Origin: Schizochytrium sp. CCTCC M209059
Lineage: Eukaryota; Sar; Bigyra; Thraustochytrida; Thraustochytriidae
Length of the DNA stretch: 64,000 bases
Assembly: GCA_000818945.1 (NCBI GenBank)
Contig: KN805381.1
Location: forward strand, 353,035-417,034
Direction: 5' to 3'
The first letter of the stretch is position 1, and each line of letters opens with the position of its first letter. Of this stretch, positions 29,916-39,900 are shown in pieces. The translations under genes and the position numbers were made by a program. The notes beneath the pieces are model-generated. The model was not told where the DNA came from and made no database searches. It saw only the letters and a program-made list of their open reading frames with translations.

Positions 29916-31247
29916 TCATGAGGCATGCGGGGCGAAGAGCGCGAGCAAGAAGCGCGAGCATCGGTCCATGCGGCGTGGCAAGCTGACTGGACCCTCAAAG
30001 GATACAAGCAAGTCGTCCGCAAAGCCAAGGGCCACAATGCGAGCCGCGAGGTGCGCGCTGACTCGCGAAGACATGTGGCCGAAAACACTACCGAGCGCAG
30101 CTGTTTCGTGACGCGCTGGCCTGACGAGGTTGCGCAAATAGACTCTTTGTAAGCCACGAGTGAGAGCCATGGCCTCGACGCTGGCCGCGCGAGCATGCTG
30201 AATATCGTCCGTGTCATCCGCAGAGGAGGAAAAAGAAGAAGATGAGAGTGACTGAAAAATACGAGCGGTCGCGACGAGGCGACGCTGGAGAGCCTTGGAG
30301 CGCAAGAGCTCAAGAGTGCAGTCGCTGTCCAAAGGGGCGCCGTGCGTGGCAGAAAATATGGACGACGAGGGACACAGCTTGGAACGGCGCAAAAGCACGC
30401 GAACGACGTCGATCCAGCCGTTCACACAGGCCTTGCGGAAGACATCCTCGACGCGCGACGCCGGAATGTCGGTTCGCGGATCCTCGAGAAGTACTGCCAC
30501 CACTGCAGCGTGACCTTGCATGGCAGCGCGCTGACATGCACGACTGTACATGGTGCTCGGGTCTGCGCCGTGCGCCAACAGCAGCTTGACGCACTCGAGA
30601 TGGCCTTCTTCGGACGCGAGGCGGAGCGCGCCGCCAAGGCTGTATTCGTCAAAGTTGACGTGCGAGGCGAGCAAGAGACGACACACCTCGGCATGTCCCT
30701 GCGCCGCCGCAAAACGCAGTGCTCCGCTCAAGTTCGGATCCGCGCCGAGGTCGAGCAAGAGTCTCACGCACGCAAGATGGCCGAAGCGGGCGCTCTCACG
30801 AAGCGCAGCCTGCTGCATGCACCCGGGGTTGATGGCGCCGGGAAAGGTGTCGAGAAGCATTTGCATGGCATCAACGCGGCCCTGCTTGGCCGCCTCGCAA
30901 AAGATCGTCTCCAGGCCGCGCACCTTGCACAGTTCGGGCAAGCCGGCCTCCTGAAGCTTTCCGAGCGCGGCTTTCGCCCACCACGGCGAGTCCTGTGTCC
31001 GTCTCAGGTTCTGCACGGCCGCCTCGGACTCTTCTTCATCGACCTCGTGGAGTTCCAGCACCTCCTCCTCCGCCCCCGCCACGCCGCTGCCCCCGCCGCC
31101 GTCGCCGTCGCCGCCCGCCTCCTGCTGCGGCTGCGTCGTCGGGGTCATCATTCTCGCTGCCCGCGCCGCGCAGTACTCGCCGAGCGCCTCCGCCAGCCAC
31201 GACGAGGCGCCCTCCGTCGCCGCCGCCGCCGCCACCACCGCCGCCAT
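29916..31247 (-). CDS. ankyrin-repeat protein
   Basis: 443 residues from the first ATG; the open frame extends 12 codons upstream but starts with GTG. Residues 1-95 are low-complexity (Ala runs, Gly/Asp stretch, acidic VLELHEVDEEESE). Residues about 110-300 hold five to six ankyrin repeats, seen as repeated GHLACVRLLLDLGADPN, GHAEVCRLLLASHVN, GHLECVKLLLAHGADPS and GHAAVVAVLLEDP units. The C-terminal 140 residues have no domain I know. Ankyrin repeats mediate protein binding, so only a general adaptor role can be inferred. Upstream lie a GGACTC hexamer array and a duplicated block whose copies carry TATAAAG on this strand, about 400 and 640 bp from the start. Confidence 0.82.
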   Translation of the reverse strand: MAAVVAAAAATEGASSWLAEALGEYCAARAARMMTPTTQPQQEAGGDGDGGGGSGVAGAEEEVLELHEVDEEESEAAVQNLRRTQDSPWWAKAALGKLQEAGLPELCKVRGLETIFCEAAKQGRVDAMQMLLDTFPGAINPGCMQQAALRESARFGHLACVRLLLDLGADPNLSGALRFAAAQGHAEVCRLLLASHVNFDEYSLGGALRLASEEGHLECVKLLLAHGADPSTMYSRACQRAAMQGHAAVVAVLLEDPRTDIPASRVEDVFRKACVNGWIDVVRVLLRRSKLCPSSSIFSATHGAPLDSDCTLELLRSKALQRRLVATARIFQSLSSSSFSSSADDTDDIQHARAASVEAMALTRGLQRVYLRNLVRPARHETAALGSVFGHMSSRVSAHLAARIVALGFADDLLVSFEGPVSLPRRMDRCSRFLLALFAPHAS

Positions 31248-31351
31248 CGCCGCCGCCGCCTCCCCCTCGCGCTCCCGCTCCACGTCTCTCCGCGTCGCCG
31301 CGCGAAAGTTGACTGCCTTGCCGCGAGGCCTGCCGCTGTGACGATCTCCGC

Positions 31352-31391
31352 GGACTCGGACTCGGACTCGGACTCGGACTCGGACTCGGAG
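31352..31391. repeat. (GGACTC)n hexanucleotide microsatellite
   Basis: Six to seven copies of GGACTC, read as Asp-Ser or Ser-Pro/Glu-Ser depending on frame, followed by GGACAT repeats. Confidence 0.9.
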
Positions 31392-31464
31392 TGGACATGG
31401 ACATGGACGAGCTCCTGAACCTCCTCTTCATCGTCTCCTCCCTCTCCGCATCCTTCTCCTCGTC

Positions 31465-31955
31465 GAGCTCCCCGTCGATGGCCGCGATCGGCAGCGGAGA
31501 AGGACAATGTGCATCTGCGCTGCAAGGTTTTTCAGGTCTTGCTCTCCGTCCATATGTCGATGCGGTCGGATGCAGGGTATAATGTAATTCTCCTCGAGCA
31601 TCGCCACGTTCTCCTCCTCCTCCTCCTTGGTCCTCTGTCTTCCTCTTTATACTTGAGGCGGCGCCGCAGAACACGAGGCTCCGGAGCCAGCCTGAGCGGA
31701 GCTGAGCAAAGCTGAGCTCCTCGTCGATGTTCACGGTCGGCAAAGGATGATGTGCACCGGCGCTGCAAGGTTCTCCAGGTCTTGCTCTCCTTCCACGCGT
31801 CGACGCGGTCGGATGCAGCAGTGTAATTCTTCTCCGCGAGCATCGCCAAGTTCTCCTCCTCCTCCTCCTTGGTCCTCTGTCTTCCTCTTTATACTTGAGG
31901 CGGCGCCGCAGAACATGAGGCTGCAGAGCCAGCGGAGCTGTGCAAAGCTGAGCTC
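31465..31955. repeat. tandem duplication, unit about 243-248 bp
   Basis: Copy 1 begins near 31465 and copy 2 near 31713, both with GAGCTCC.CGTCGATG. They share CGCTGCAAGGTT, CAGGTCTTGCTCTCC, the long block TCCTTGGTCCTCTGTCTTCC followed by TCTTTATACTTGAGGCGGCG, and end GCTGAGCTC. The two copies differ by scattered substitutions and small indels. The array lies between the divergent ankyrin and elongin-A-like genes. Confidence 0.9.
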
Positions 31956-32791
31956 ACCTCGCGCGCCGCCGCTCCGCTGCTGCGATCGAGGGAGAGCAGA
32001 AACGCATCGCGAAGGAAGGCCAGGCGCTCGTGAAAAACCCGCGCGCGGCCGCCGTAGACGCAGCCAAGGAAGAGGAGGCCGAGGAGGTGGCAGCGGTCCT
32101 GGCGGCGCAAAAGACCATGTTTGCCAGCGACGACAAGGACGCCAAGAGGGACGACGACCTCCTGGGCGCGGGCCAAGAGTCCCAAGACAGCGGCGGCGTG
32201 CCAACGCTCGTGGAGCTCTGCAAAAGGTGCCTGGTGGCGAACTTGCGCGATTATGAGAGGAAGCCGCTTCACCTGCCGGACGTGGCACTCGAGGAAGTGC
32301 TCAAGATTGCGGGCTCGCAGGTTTCGCCCGAGCTCCTGCGCAAGATCGATGAAGACCGCGATGGAGATGCCACTGTGCGCGACATGCTCGAACCATTCTG
32401 GGAGCAGGTCTGCAAACGCAAGTTTCGGACCTCCTGGGAGACGGCCTTGGAAAGACACAAAACATGGCGTCGTCGTTACCGCCACCTCGAGAAACAACTC
32501 AACAAACGCATGAAAGCCACAGAACGTCTTGCCGAGAAGCGTAAGCGAGAAGACGAAAAGTCTCGCAAGGCTAAACGTGTCAAGCCGATGTCCATGAGTT
32601 CAGGCCTTCGTGTGCCAACGAACCGTCAACTCCAGGACGGCTTTATGAACCCTGGTGTTTCTCGTCCGCGGAGCACACGCGGGGCATCCCGAGCAATTCG
32701 TACTTCAAGACCTCCAGAGGATCGCATGGCCAAGGTAATGCGACTCGCTGGAAAGTCTGCAAATCTAACTCGCGCAAAACCTAATCGCTGA
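31952..32791 (+). CDS. elongin-A-like BC-box protein (5' end unresolved)
   Basis: The open frame runs from just after a stop at 31949 to 32791 but has no ATG before 32117, so the true start is either 32117 (225 residues) or in an undetected upstream exon. From 32219 it has the elongin A layout: BC-box TLVELCKRCL, fitting the (S/T/P)LxxxCxxx(hydrophobic) rule for binding elongin B/C, then LPDVALEEVLKIAGSQVSPE LLRKIDE (family: leucine-rich F-box-like helices), then PFWEQVCKRKF, equivalent to LWKKHCERDF. A basic coiled tail follows, and the end is Arg/Lys-rich. Elongin A partners elongin B/C in transcription elongation and in a Cul5 ubiquitin ligase. The pre-BC-box part (QKRIAKEGQALVKN) reads like coding sequence, which favours the spliced model. 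Confidence 0.72.
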   Translation, partial: AHLARRRSAAAIEGEQKRIAKEGQALVKNPRAAAVDAAKEEEAEEVAAVLAAQKTMFASDDKDAKRDDDLLGAGQESQDSGGVPTLVELCKRCLVANLRDYERKPLHLPDVALEEVLKIAGSQVSPELLRKIDEDRDGDATVRDMLEPFWEQVCKRKFRTSWETALERHKTWRRRYRHLEKQLNKRMKATERLAEKRKREDEKSRKAKRVKPMSMSSGLRVPTNRQLQDGFMNPGVSRPRSTRGASRAIRTSRPPEDRMAKVMRLAGKSANLTRAKPNR

Positions 32792-33459
32792 GTCCTTGTG
32801 GCTTGTCGCTGCGACTTTAGCTTTCGAGATATCCATGGCAAGATGCATACGTTCTTAGAGCGAGAGATCGTAGTCATGCTTGCCCCGCTGAAATGAAACT
32901 GTACATTGATTATCATACTTCCATTCAGGAAAGAACGATTTTACCGACCCATTCTATTTCCAATTCTTTCTCGTTTCTTCGGGAACCGTTGTTTTTATGC
33001 CCAAGTCTCGTTCTAGTATGCTGCCTACCCTGTCAAGGCCCCTCTAGCGTCTTGGCTCCCATCACTTCTCGATGGAACCTCCATCCTTTTGCCAGTGGAC
33101 CGGCTGGCTGGCTGGCTGGCTGGCTGGCTGGTTGGCTACGTACCTACGTCATGCGGCCTTTACTAAACATCGGAGACACTCTGTCTGAGTCCCGGTCAGC
33201 GCCAACAAGAAAGTGGTCGGAGCCCTTTTTCTGCTCAACGGCAAAATACAAACAAGGTGACGACGAGCTGCGCGTCCCAAGGACGTAGCAGCGGGCCCTC
33301 CTGGGCGCGAGCTCATTTGCTTGCAGGTCCCGCTTGCGCAAGAGGAAGAGCGAGCTAGAAGGGGAGAGAGGACAGGAGCTAAACGGCCAGGGTCGCGCGT
33401 ATTGTAACGCGCGATAACATCGACCTGCACGGTGGCGCAGCAACTTCAAGAACAACAAC
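32792..33459. other. intergenic between elongin-A-like and katanin genes
   Basis: 670 bp, AT-rich on the left (3' UTR) and GC-rich near katanin. It contains the GGCT microsatellite; no gene seen. Confidence 0.45.
33102..33137. repeat. (GGCT)n microsatellite
   Basis: Nine GGCT-type tetramers with one GGTT interruption. Confidence 0.92.
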
Positions 33460-35187
33460 ATGGCGAACGCCGCTGTCGTGGAGGACTTGCCCGAGCTCGT
33501 GCAGAGAGCGCGCGAGAGCGCCCTCTTGGGCGACTACAGTCGTGGCGAGCAGCTTCTTGACGACGCACATCGAATGGCCGAGGCACAAGTCGCCTCGTGC
33601 AAAAAGATTGCTGCGCAACGCAGGCTTGACTCGGATGGACTTGACGACGGCGATGATGACCTTTCGGCCAAAGATCGCGAGGCTCGAAGGGCGCTTGCGT
33701 CCTGGGAAAACGTCTTGAGCGCCGTGGCCCAGGAGAGATCTGTGGTCGCAGGTCTGCGAGCGACTCTCGAGGGGAAATGCGCCAAAGCCACTCCTCTGAT
33801 TACCCAAGGCTGCGGCCAAGATCGCCGAAAAAATGCTCGAGGTGGTCGAGGCATTCCTAAAGATGAGTATTCTCCTGGTCGTGGCGGAAGCGGCGGCGGT
33901 GGTGGTGGCGGTATCGGTGGCGTTCACGATGATGGCGATGACCAAAACTCAAACTCTCCGCACGACACTCCGATTTGGCGTCAGGCTGCTCCGAGCAGCG
34001 CTGACCCGCAGCGGCGACCTACGTCCGGGAGAACAGCGAGAACACGAGGACCAGGACCGCGCAGGGTACAGCGACAGTCTACAGGATCGAATCAGCGCAC
34101 ACCCGGTCCTTCGGCGTCTCGACGCGAAAGCGGAGCAGAGCGCGCAGGAGGCGGAGCGAGCAAGGCACGACGAAAGCGAAGCGGAGCCAGCAAATCCACG
34201 AGCAACGAACCCACAACGTACGTCGAAGCGATGGAGGGCAGTCCTGATCTTGAGCTTATCAAACAGATTGAATCAACCATGCTTACACGCAATCCGAATG
34301 TGCGCTTCGACGAAATCGCGGGTCTTCAAGGCGCTCAGCGTGTGCTTCAAGAAGCTGTACTATATCCTCAAATTATGCCACAATATTACAAGGGGATTCG
34401 TCGACCATGGAAAGGCGTCCTTCTCTTTGGCCCCCCTGGCACCGGCAAGACGATGCTGGCCAAGGCGATCGCATCCGAGTGCGAAACGTGTTTCTTCAAT
34501 GTGGCCAGCTCCTCACTCACGTCCAAGTGGCGCGGGGAGAGTGAAAAAATGGTCAGTATTCTCTTTGATATGGCACGCTTCTATGCACCTTCGACGATCT
34601 TTATTGATGAAGTCGATTCCATTGCATCAGCCCGCGGGTCATCGACGGAGCACGAGGCGAGTCGCCGCGTCAAATCAGAGCTGCTCACGCAAATGGACGG
34701 CGTTTCCGATGAGGCGGAGAAAACGGTCATTGTGCTGGCCGCCACGAACCTGCCTTGGGACCTCGACGATGCGATTCGCCGACGTTTGGAGAAGCGCATC
34801 TATATCCCGCTCCCCGACGCAGCAGGTCGTCGCGATCTCTTCAAGCTGGCCACGCGGTCTGTGGAGCTCGAGGACAATGTCGACTTTGACGAGCTTGCGC
34901 GACTCAGTGAGGGCTACAGTGGCGCTGACATCTCTAACGTGTGCACGGAAGCCTCGATGATGCCAGTGCGACGCATCGTTGAGCGGGCAACGCGTGATGT
35001 TCGTGCCGCAGGAGGCGGACTTCGCCAGGAAATCAAGAAACTCAAGGAAATTGGCGAGTCGGCAACGTCGAGTCCTCCCGTTGCGCAGACCGACTTCGAG
35101 GTCGCTCTCAGCAACGTGCAAAGCTCCGTCGGCGACCGCGACCTTTCCAAATATCAGACATGGATGGACACATACGGTGCACTGTAA
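33460..35187 (+). CDS. KATNA1: katanin p60 microtubule-severing AAA ATPase
   Basis: 575 residues. The N-terminal helical MIT-like domain (about 6-75, LVQRARESALLGDYSRGEQL) binds microtubules and the p80 partner. A long linker (about 115-260) is Gly/Arg/Ser-rich and probably disordered. A meiotic-clade AAA domain follows: FDEIAGLQGAQRVLQEAVLY, Walker A GPPGTGKT (about 325-332), pore loop KWRGESEKMV, Walker B IFIDEVDSIASARGSS, and second region of homology AATNLPWDLDDAIRRRLEKR. The C-terminal helix ends YQTWMDTYGAL, as in Vps4/katanin proteins. Human KATNA1 has 491 residues, so the extra length is in the linker. Katanin cuts microtubules in spindles and at basal bodies. It could be the KATNAL1-type paralogue; the two cannot be told apart here. 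Confidence 0.93.
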   Translation: MANAAVVEDLPELVQRARESALLGDYSRGEQLLDDAHRMAEAQVASCKKIAAQRRLDSDGLDDGDDDLSAKDREARRALASWENVLSAVAQERSVVAGLRATLEGKCAKATPLITQGCGQDRRKNARGGRGIPKDEYSPGRGGSGGGGGGGIGGVHDDGDDQNSNSPHDTPIWRQAAPSSADPQRRPTSGRTARTRGPGPRRVQRQSTGSNQRTPGPSASRRESGAERAGGGASKARRKRSGASKSTSNEPTTYVEAMEGSPDLELIKQIESTMLTRNPNVRFDEIAGLQGAQRVLQEAVLYPQIMPQYYKGIRRPWKGVLLFGPPGTGKTMLAKAIASECETCFFNVASSSLTSKWRGESEKMVSILFDMARFYAPSTIFIDEVDSIASARGSSTEHEASRRVKSELLTQMDGVSDEAEKTVIVLAATNLPWDLDDAIRRRLEKRIYIPLPDAAGRRDLFKLATRSVELEDNVDFDELARLSEGYSGADISNVCTEASMMPVRRIVERATRDVRAAGGGLRQEIKKLKEIGESATSSPPVAQTDFEVALSNVQSSVGDRDLSKYQTWMDTYGAL

Positions 35188-35457
35188 TTTGTAACAACGA
35201 CTAGGCCTATCCATGCGTGGCCTATTTTCTTGTGTGATCGATGACGAGATGGGAAAACGTAGAATTAACACATGGGTTACGTTCTGCATTTTCTTGCGTT
35301 GCCAGGTATCTATTCTTTCGATTCCTTTTTCCTTCTTTTCTCTTTCTTATTTTAATTTGGGCGAATTCCTGTCAAAATTTGACTTTGCGGTCTGCAAGGT
35401 CGGTTTGCAAGGCCGTGGAGAAGCTACGAATAATCGCAATTGCTGCACGCCTCGTCC

Positions 35458-35946
35458 TCACTTCGCTTCTTCGAGTCGAGGAGACGCTTTTTCCTTGACG
35501 ACCTCCAATGCCTCGTCCTCGAGCACGCCCTGACGGAATTCATTGCAAGTTGTCCACGGTTTGGCGGCCTTGACAACCTCCCCAAAGGAGATGCTGATTT
35601 GCATTTGGCCCGCCTCGGATATGAGCCGCTCAATCGTTGCACCAAAAACAACGCGCGAGACACGGCTCCACACGATTGCAGTCGCACACATCGGGCACGG
35701 TTCGCTGCTCGAGTAGAGCGTGCAGCCCTCCAGGTCGGCGACATCGTCTGGGAGCGCATGCTGAGCCATACGGATGGCGTTCATCTCGGCGTGACGTGTG
35801 CAATCCCGATCTTTGACGCCAGTGTTGTACGCCCTCGCCAAGACTTTGCCATTTCCATCGACAATCACAGAGCCATAAGGCCAATCGCCTTCCTTGGAAA
35901 GCTCAATGGCCTCGCGCATAAACTTATTGTCGAGCTCGTCGCCCAT
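35458..35946 (-). CDS. guanine/cytidine-type deaminase (zinc-dependent)
   Basis: 162 residues from the first ATG; longer readings start only with non-ATG codons in a repeat. The zinc deaminase signature is complete: HAE at 52-54 with the catalytic Glu, and PCPMC at 83-87 with the two Cys ligands. The surrounding sequence (RHAEMNAIRMA, LYSSSEPCPMCATAIVWSRV) fits the guanine deaminase/tRNA adenosine deaminase-like group rather than plain cytidine deaminase. By length and by the C-terminal part after the core, guanine deaminase (guanine to xanthine plus ammonia) is the likeliest role; the substrate is not certain. The upstream flank carries a CGTGTCG heptamer array. Confidence 0.85.
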   Translation of the reverse strand: MGDELDNKFMREAIELSKEGDWPYGSVIVDGNGKVLARAYNTGVKDRDCTRHAEMNAIRMAQHALPDDVADLEGCTLYSSSEPCPMCATAIVWSRVSRVVFGATIERLISEAGQMQISISFGEVVKAAKPWTTCNEFRQGVLEDEALEVVKEKASPRLEEAK

Positions 35947-36956
35947 CCTGCTCTGCCCTGCGTTCGCGAGTTGCGTTGTCGCGTTGTCACGTGTCGCGTG
36001 TCGCGTGTCGCGTGTCGCGAGACCAAAGTATTCTTCTACCTCTGACGTCGATGACTCTCGACGTGTCCTAGCCTTCGCTCTTGCTTGCAATCTGTTCGCC
36101 GCAGCCGGTCCACCGCGCCGCAAGATGTCTGGTCTGCTCTGAGTTCGCAGGACCGCAAAAATGTGGTCAAGACCTCATGCCACCCTGCGCAACTCTTTTT
36201 TCTTCAACCTTGGCCTCGAAGAAAGAGTTGCGCAACTTAATGGGTTGTGCAAGCTCCAAAAGATTGGGGTACCGCAACAAGGTCGACGGCGAACCAGATA
36301 TCCGTTCACAGAAACAAACCTCAGCTCAGGCTGCGATCGACTGAGTGACTGAGTGGCTGCGTGAGTAAGAGAGTGTGTGTGCGTGTGTTTCTGGCAGGCT
36401 GGGGCCACGCAGCCCCACCCGGATGCATTGAGGAAAGAAAGCAAGCAGGCAGATTACACTATGGTATCTATATGTCGGCCGGACGGTCGGTCGCACACGT
36501 CGACAGCGCCGCAAGACAATCTTTGTGCACATAACCGGCAGGCATAGAGCCATCAACTTGACCCCTGTCAGATCAATCATTAATAATCATTCGCTTAATC
36601 ACTTCATCATCACTTTGCATTTTCTTTCGAGCAGTCGGTGGCCGGCCTGTGGTGAAATTGAGAGTGATCTTCCTCTGCCCCCCGAGGGGGAGAGAGAAAT
36701 ACGGCTGGCGAGGTGAGCGCACAAATTCTGACGCGACGGACACCAAGTTCTAAGACGATTGAGAAGCGCCCAAGTCGCCAGACCAAGGCAACCCAGAGCA
36801 AGTCAAAACAAAACAAGGCCAGACCCGGCGATCGCACGCACGAGTGGTGTCGCAATAGATGCCCGTGCGCTGCCCGCGTGCCTCAGCCTACGAGTGCGGC
36901 GTGGCGGCAGGCTCCGACCCTTCGCGGCTCGCGTGCCGTGCGAGCCAACTGAGATA
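35947..36956. other. divergent intergenic region between deaminase and LRRC9
   Basis: 1 kb, no gene recognised. It holds the heptamer array, a duplicated AAGAAAGAGTTGCGCAACTT-like inverted word near 36195-36240, and short AT-rich stretches around 36575-36625. Confidence 0.45.
35989..36020. repeat. (CGTGTCG)n heptanucleotide repeat
   Basis: Four copies of CGTGTCG just upstream of the deaminase start, probably in its 5' UTR or promoter. Confidence 0.9.
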
Positions 36957-39900
36957 ATGCAAAACGTAGAAGACGTCGAGCACACGGTGGCGCAAGTCTG
37001 CACATTCAACAACCTTCGTTTGCCTGGTGAGAGTGCGGACAGTGATGGCGGAACGAACCAAGATGCTCACAGGAGGGCGAGGATGGAGGTGTACGCAGAC
37101 GTGAAGGAGCTCGAAGTTTTCCAGCTCGCCGGTCTCTACACCATGCGTTTCACATCCCGATTTCCAGACCTTGTAGAGCTGCGCGTCATGAGTCAGAGTG
37201 GAGTGCAAGAGCTACGCGGTATTGGATCCTGCGTCTTACTGGAAAAGCTTTGGGTCACGAACTGCGGACTACGTAGAATAGGTACTGAGATTGGAAACTG
37301 TGCGCGACTCATTTCCATTGATGTCTCCAACAACGAGCTCACGCGCCTTCGTGAGCTCGAAACCTTGCGCAATCTCCGCAAACTTTGGGTCAACGAGAAT
37401 CAACTCACCTCCTTGGAGGACGTGAGCAAGCTCGAGACGCTCGAGGAGCTTTGGGCTGCCCGGAACTTTATTTCGGAAATCGGCACGTCCCTCGACAGAC
37501 TTCACTTGTTACGCGAACTCAATCTGGCCGAGAATGAGCTCCGCACCTTCAAGGAGGTGCTGAATCTTGCGCGTCTTCCCAAACTCGACCAACTTACCCT
37601 CAACGATCCTCACTTTGGCAACAATCCGGTGTGTCTGCTTAGCAACTACCGCACTTACATACTTTGCCACCTGCGATCTCTGAACAGCTTTGATGGAAGC
37701 CGCATCGACGAAGAAATCAAGCTTGTCACAGACGCCACCTTTTACAAAAAGCGCATGTACTACAACATGCGCATTAAAACGCTCAAGCGAAACATGACAA
37801 ATGTTCTGCGAAAGGCCAAGGACATGGCTGGAGCCAGCGAGAGTCGCATTAACATGAGCCTAAGTGTCCTTGTGCGCCAACGCAAGCAAGTGCAACGCGA
37901 GCTCGACGAACTGCACATTTATGGCGAGCGCCGAGGCGCCTCACGAGATAGTGTGGATACCGCAACCGTCAAGCAACTCGAAAATAAGCAGCTCGCGCTT
38001 GACGCCTGCATTGCAGGTCGACGCGCGCAAGTTGCGGCCATTGCGGATGCGCAGAACCAGCTTGGCAAAAACGTACAGCAGATTGGTGCCAAGGCCATCG
38101 AGTACCTGAACCTGGAGCTTGAGAGCGGAGGCAATCTTCGTCTCGTTGAGGGCAAACCTGGTATTGATTCCTTCGTTGACTGGGTTCGTGACTTCTGCTG
38201 CAACGCAGTGGACGCGCCGGCGTACAAGGCTCTTGGTCTCAAAGGTGTCGAGCCGGAGCAAGTTCTTCGCGTGCATAACAAGAGCCTCAAGGTTCTCTTT
38301 GAGCAGCGTGTTGCGCAAATTACAGAAGGCTCCGGGATCTCAAACGTCCCTATCGAGTACGCGTTCTTTATTGTTGACAAGGACGGCCCTGTCTCCGGCG
38401 ATGAGATTGCCGCAGGAGGATTTCCGGACCCTGCGACCTTTTTGGCCGGTACTGGACATGCTGCTATTCCTTTGCGTAATTTTCTCGACTCAAGAGAGCT
38501 GCGAGGAAGACGCACTGGACTTCCGTCGACGCATGAGTTCTCTATCGTGATCGCGCAAATTTTTCCGGGCCGGCATGCCAGCCGAGACGAAGCGTGCGCT
38601 CTCGTGGCGTCCAAGCAAGCCGTGGAAGCCCAGATCCCGCTCCGTAAACGTACCCATGCGCAAATCATTGTTCCCCCGCACCGCGAAGCGCGCAAGCAGA
38701 TCTATGAGGAAAGGCTCTGGGGATCCCAGGATGCTGGAAATGCCATGTTTCTGCCAGAGAGCGTAGGGGCCAACACGATATTGCCCAATCGCTTTCGCGG
38801 ATTTCATGTCTTGGTCAACGAAGCCCCGTCGACCTCTGGCGACCAAAACGAAGTCGGCGCGCAGTCTTCTAAACGTACGCCAGACCAAAGCTCAACGCAC
38901 AAACGCAAAGAGTATCTTGTCTTTGACAAACGACTGGTGTTGCCCGAGTTCATTGTGCGTCTCCGTTGCGTGCCAGAGGAACGCTTGAGTGCTCGTCAGT
39001 GTACAATGCCTGGTATCGATTCCGCCTCCACGTGTCGAACACCATCGACTGTGGAGGCAAGCGAAGTTGATTTGAGCGGGGACGTGGGTCCACTGCTCGA
39101 GCCACTCGTGGAGTTCCTGCATCAACTGCCTCGTTTTGAGACGATGCACGGTACCACCACAAAACGCTGCGAACAAGTCATGGCCATGTTGCCTCGCGTA
39201 CGCGCTCGTGAAACACTTGCGGAAATGTCGGAACTCATTGTCCTCAACTGGACATGCCAGCCAAGCCTGTCGCAGCTCACCTATCTCAATTTGCACGGTA
39301 ACAATGTGCGGGAGATTCGAGGCTTGGCAACGTGCAAATCGCTCAAGACCCTCATTCTTTCCTTCAATGAGCTTCAAGAGATTCAAGGTCTCGATACGAA
39401 TGTAGAGCTCGTGCATTTGGATCTTGGATACAACGCAATACGCTTCATTAGCGGGCTCAATGCTCTCTGCAAGCTACAGAAGTTGGAGCTTAACAACAAC
39501 CTCATTCATCGCCTTGGGGATATTGTTGCCATGCGACAACGGTTCCCGGCTTTGGACAAGCTCGATCTTAGCAGCAACGCAGTTTGCGAAGCACCTCTGT
39601 ACACGAAACGCTGCCTCGAGACCTTTCCGCTGCTTACCAAGCTAGACGGAAGGGCAGTAACGGATCGGGATCGTCTTCTCGAGGCGGCACGCATTGTCGT
39701 GTTGGACGATGAGACCCTTGCCCAGTTTGCGCGGCGCCTGGCTCCCTCGATTACGGCCAGCTCACTGAAAGAGGTGGAAAAGATCGAGATTAATAAGGCG
39801 CACCTTCCGGACCTCGTGGGTATCGACAAGCTGACCTCCCTCCGAAGCGTCTCCCTTGCGGGCAACGATTTGGTATCAGTGGAGTGTCTTGCGCATTGCC

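Noticed and set aside
33833..34960. 375-codon plus frame overlapping katanin p60
   Set aside because: Out-of-frame shadow of the katanin linker and AAA domain; no motif.
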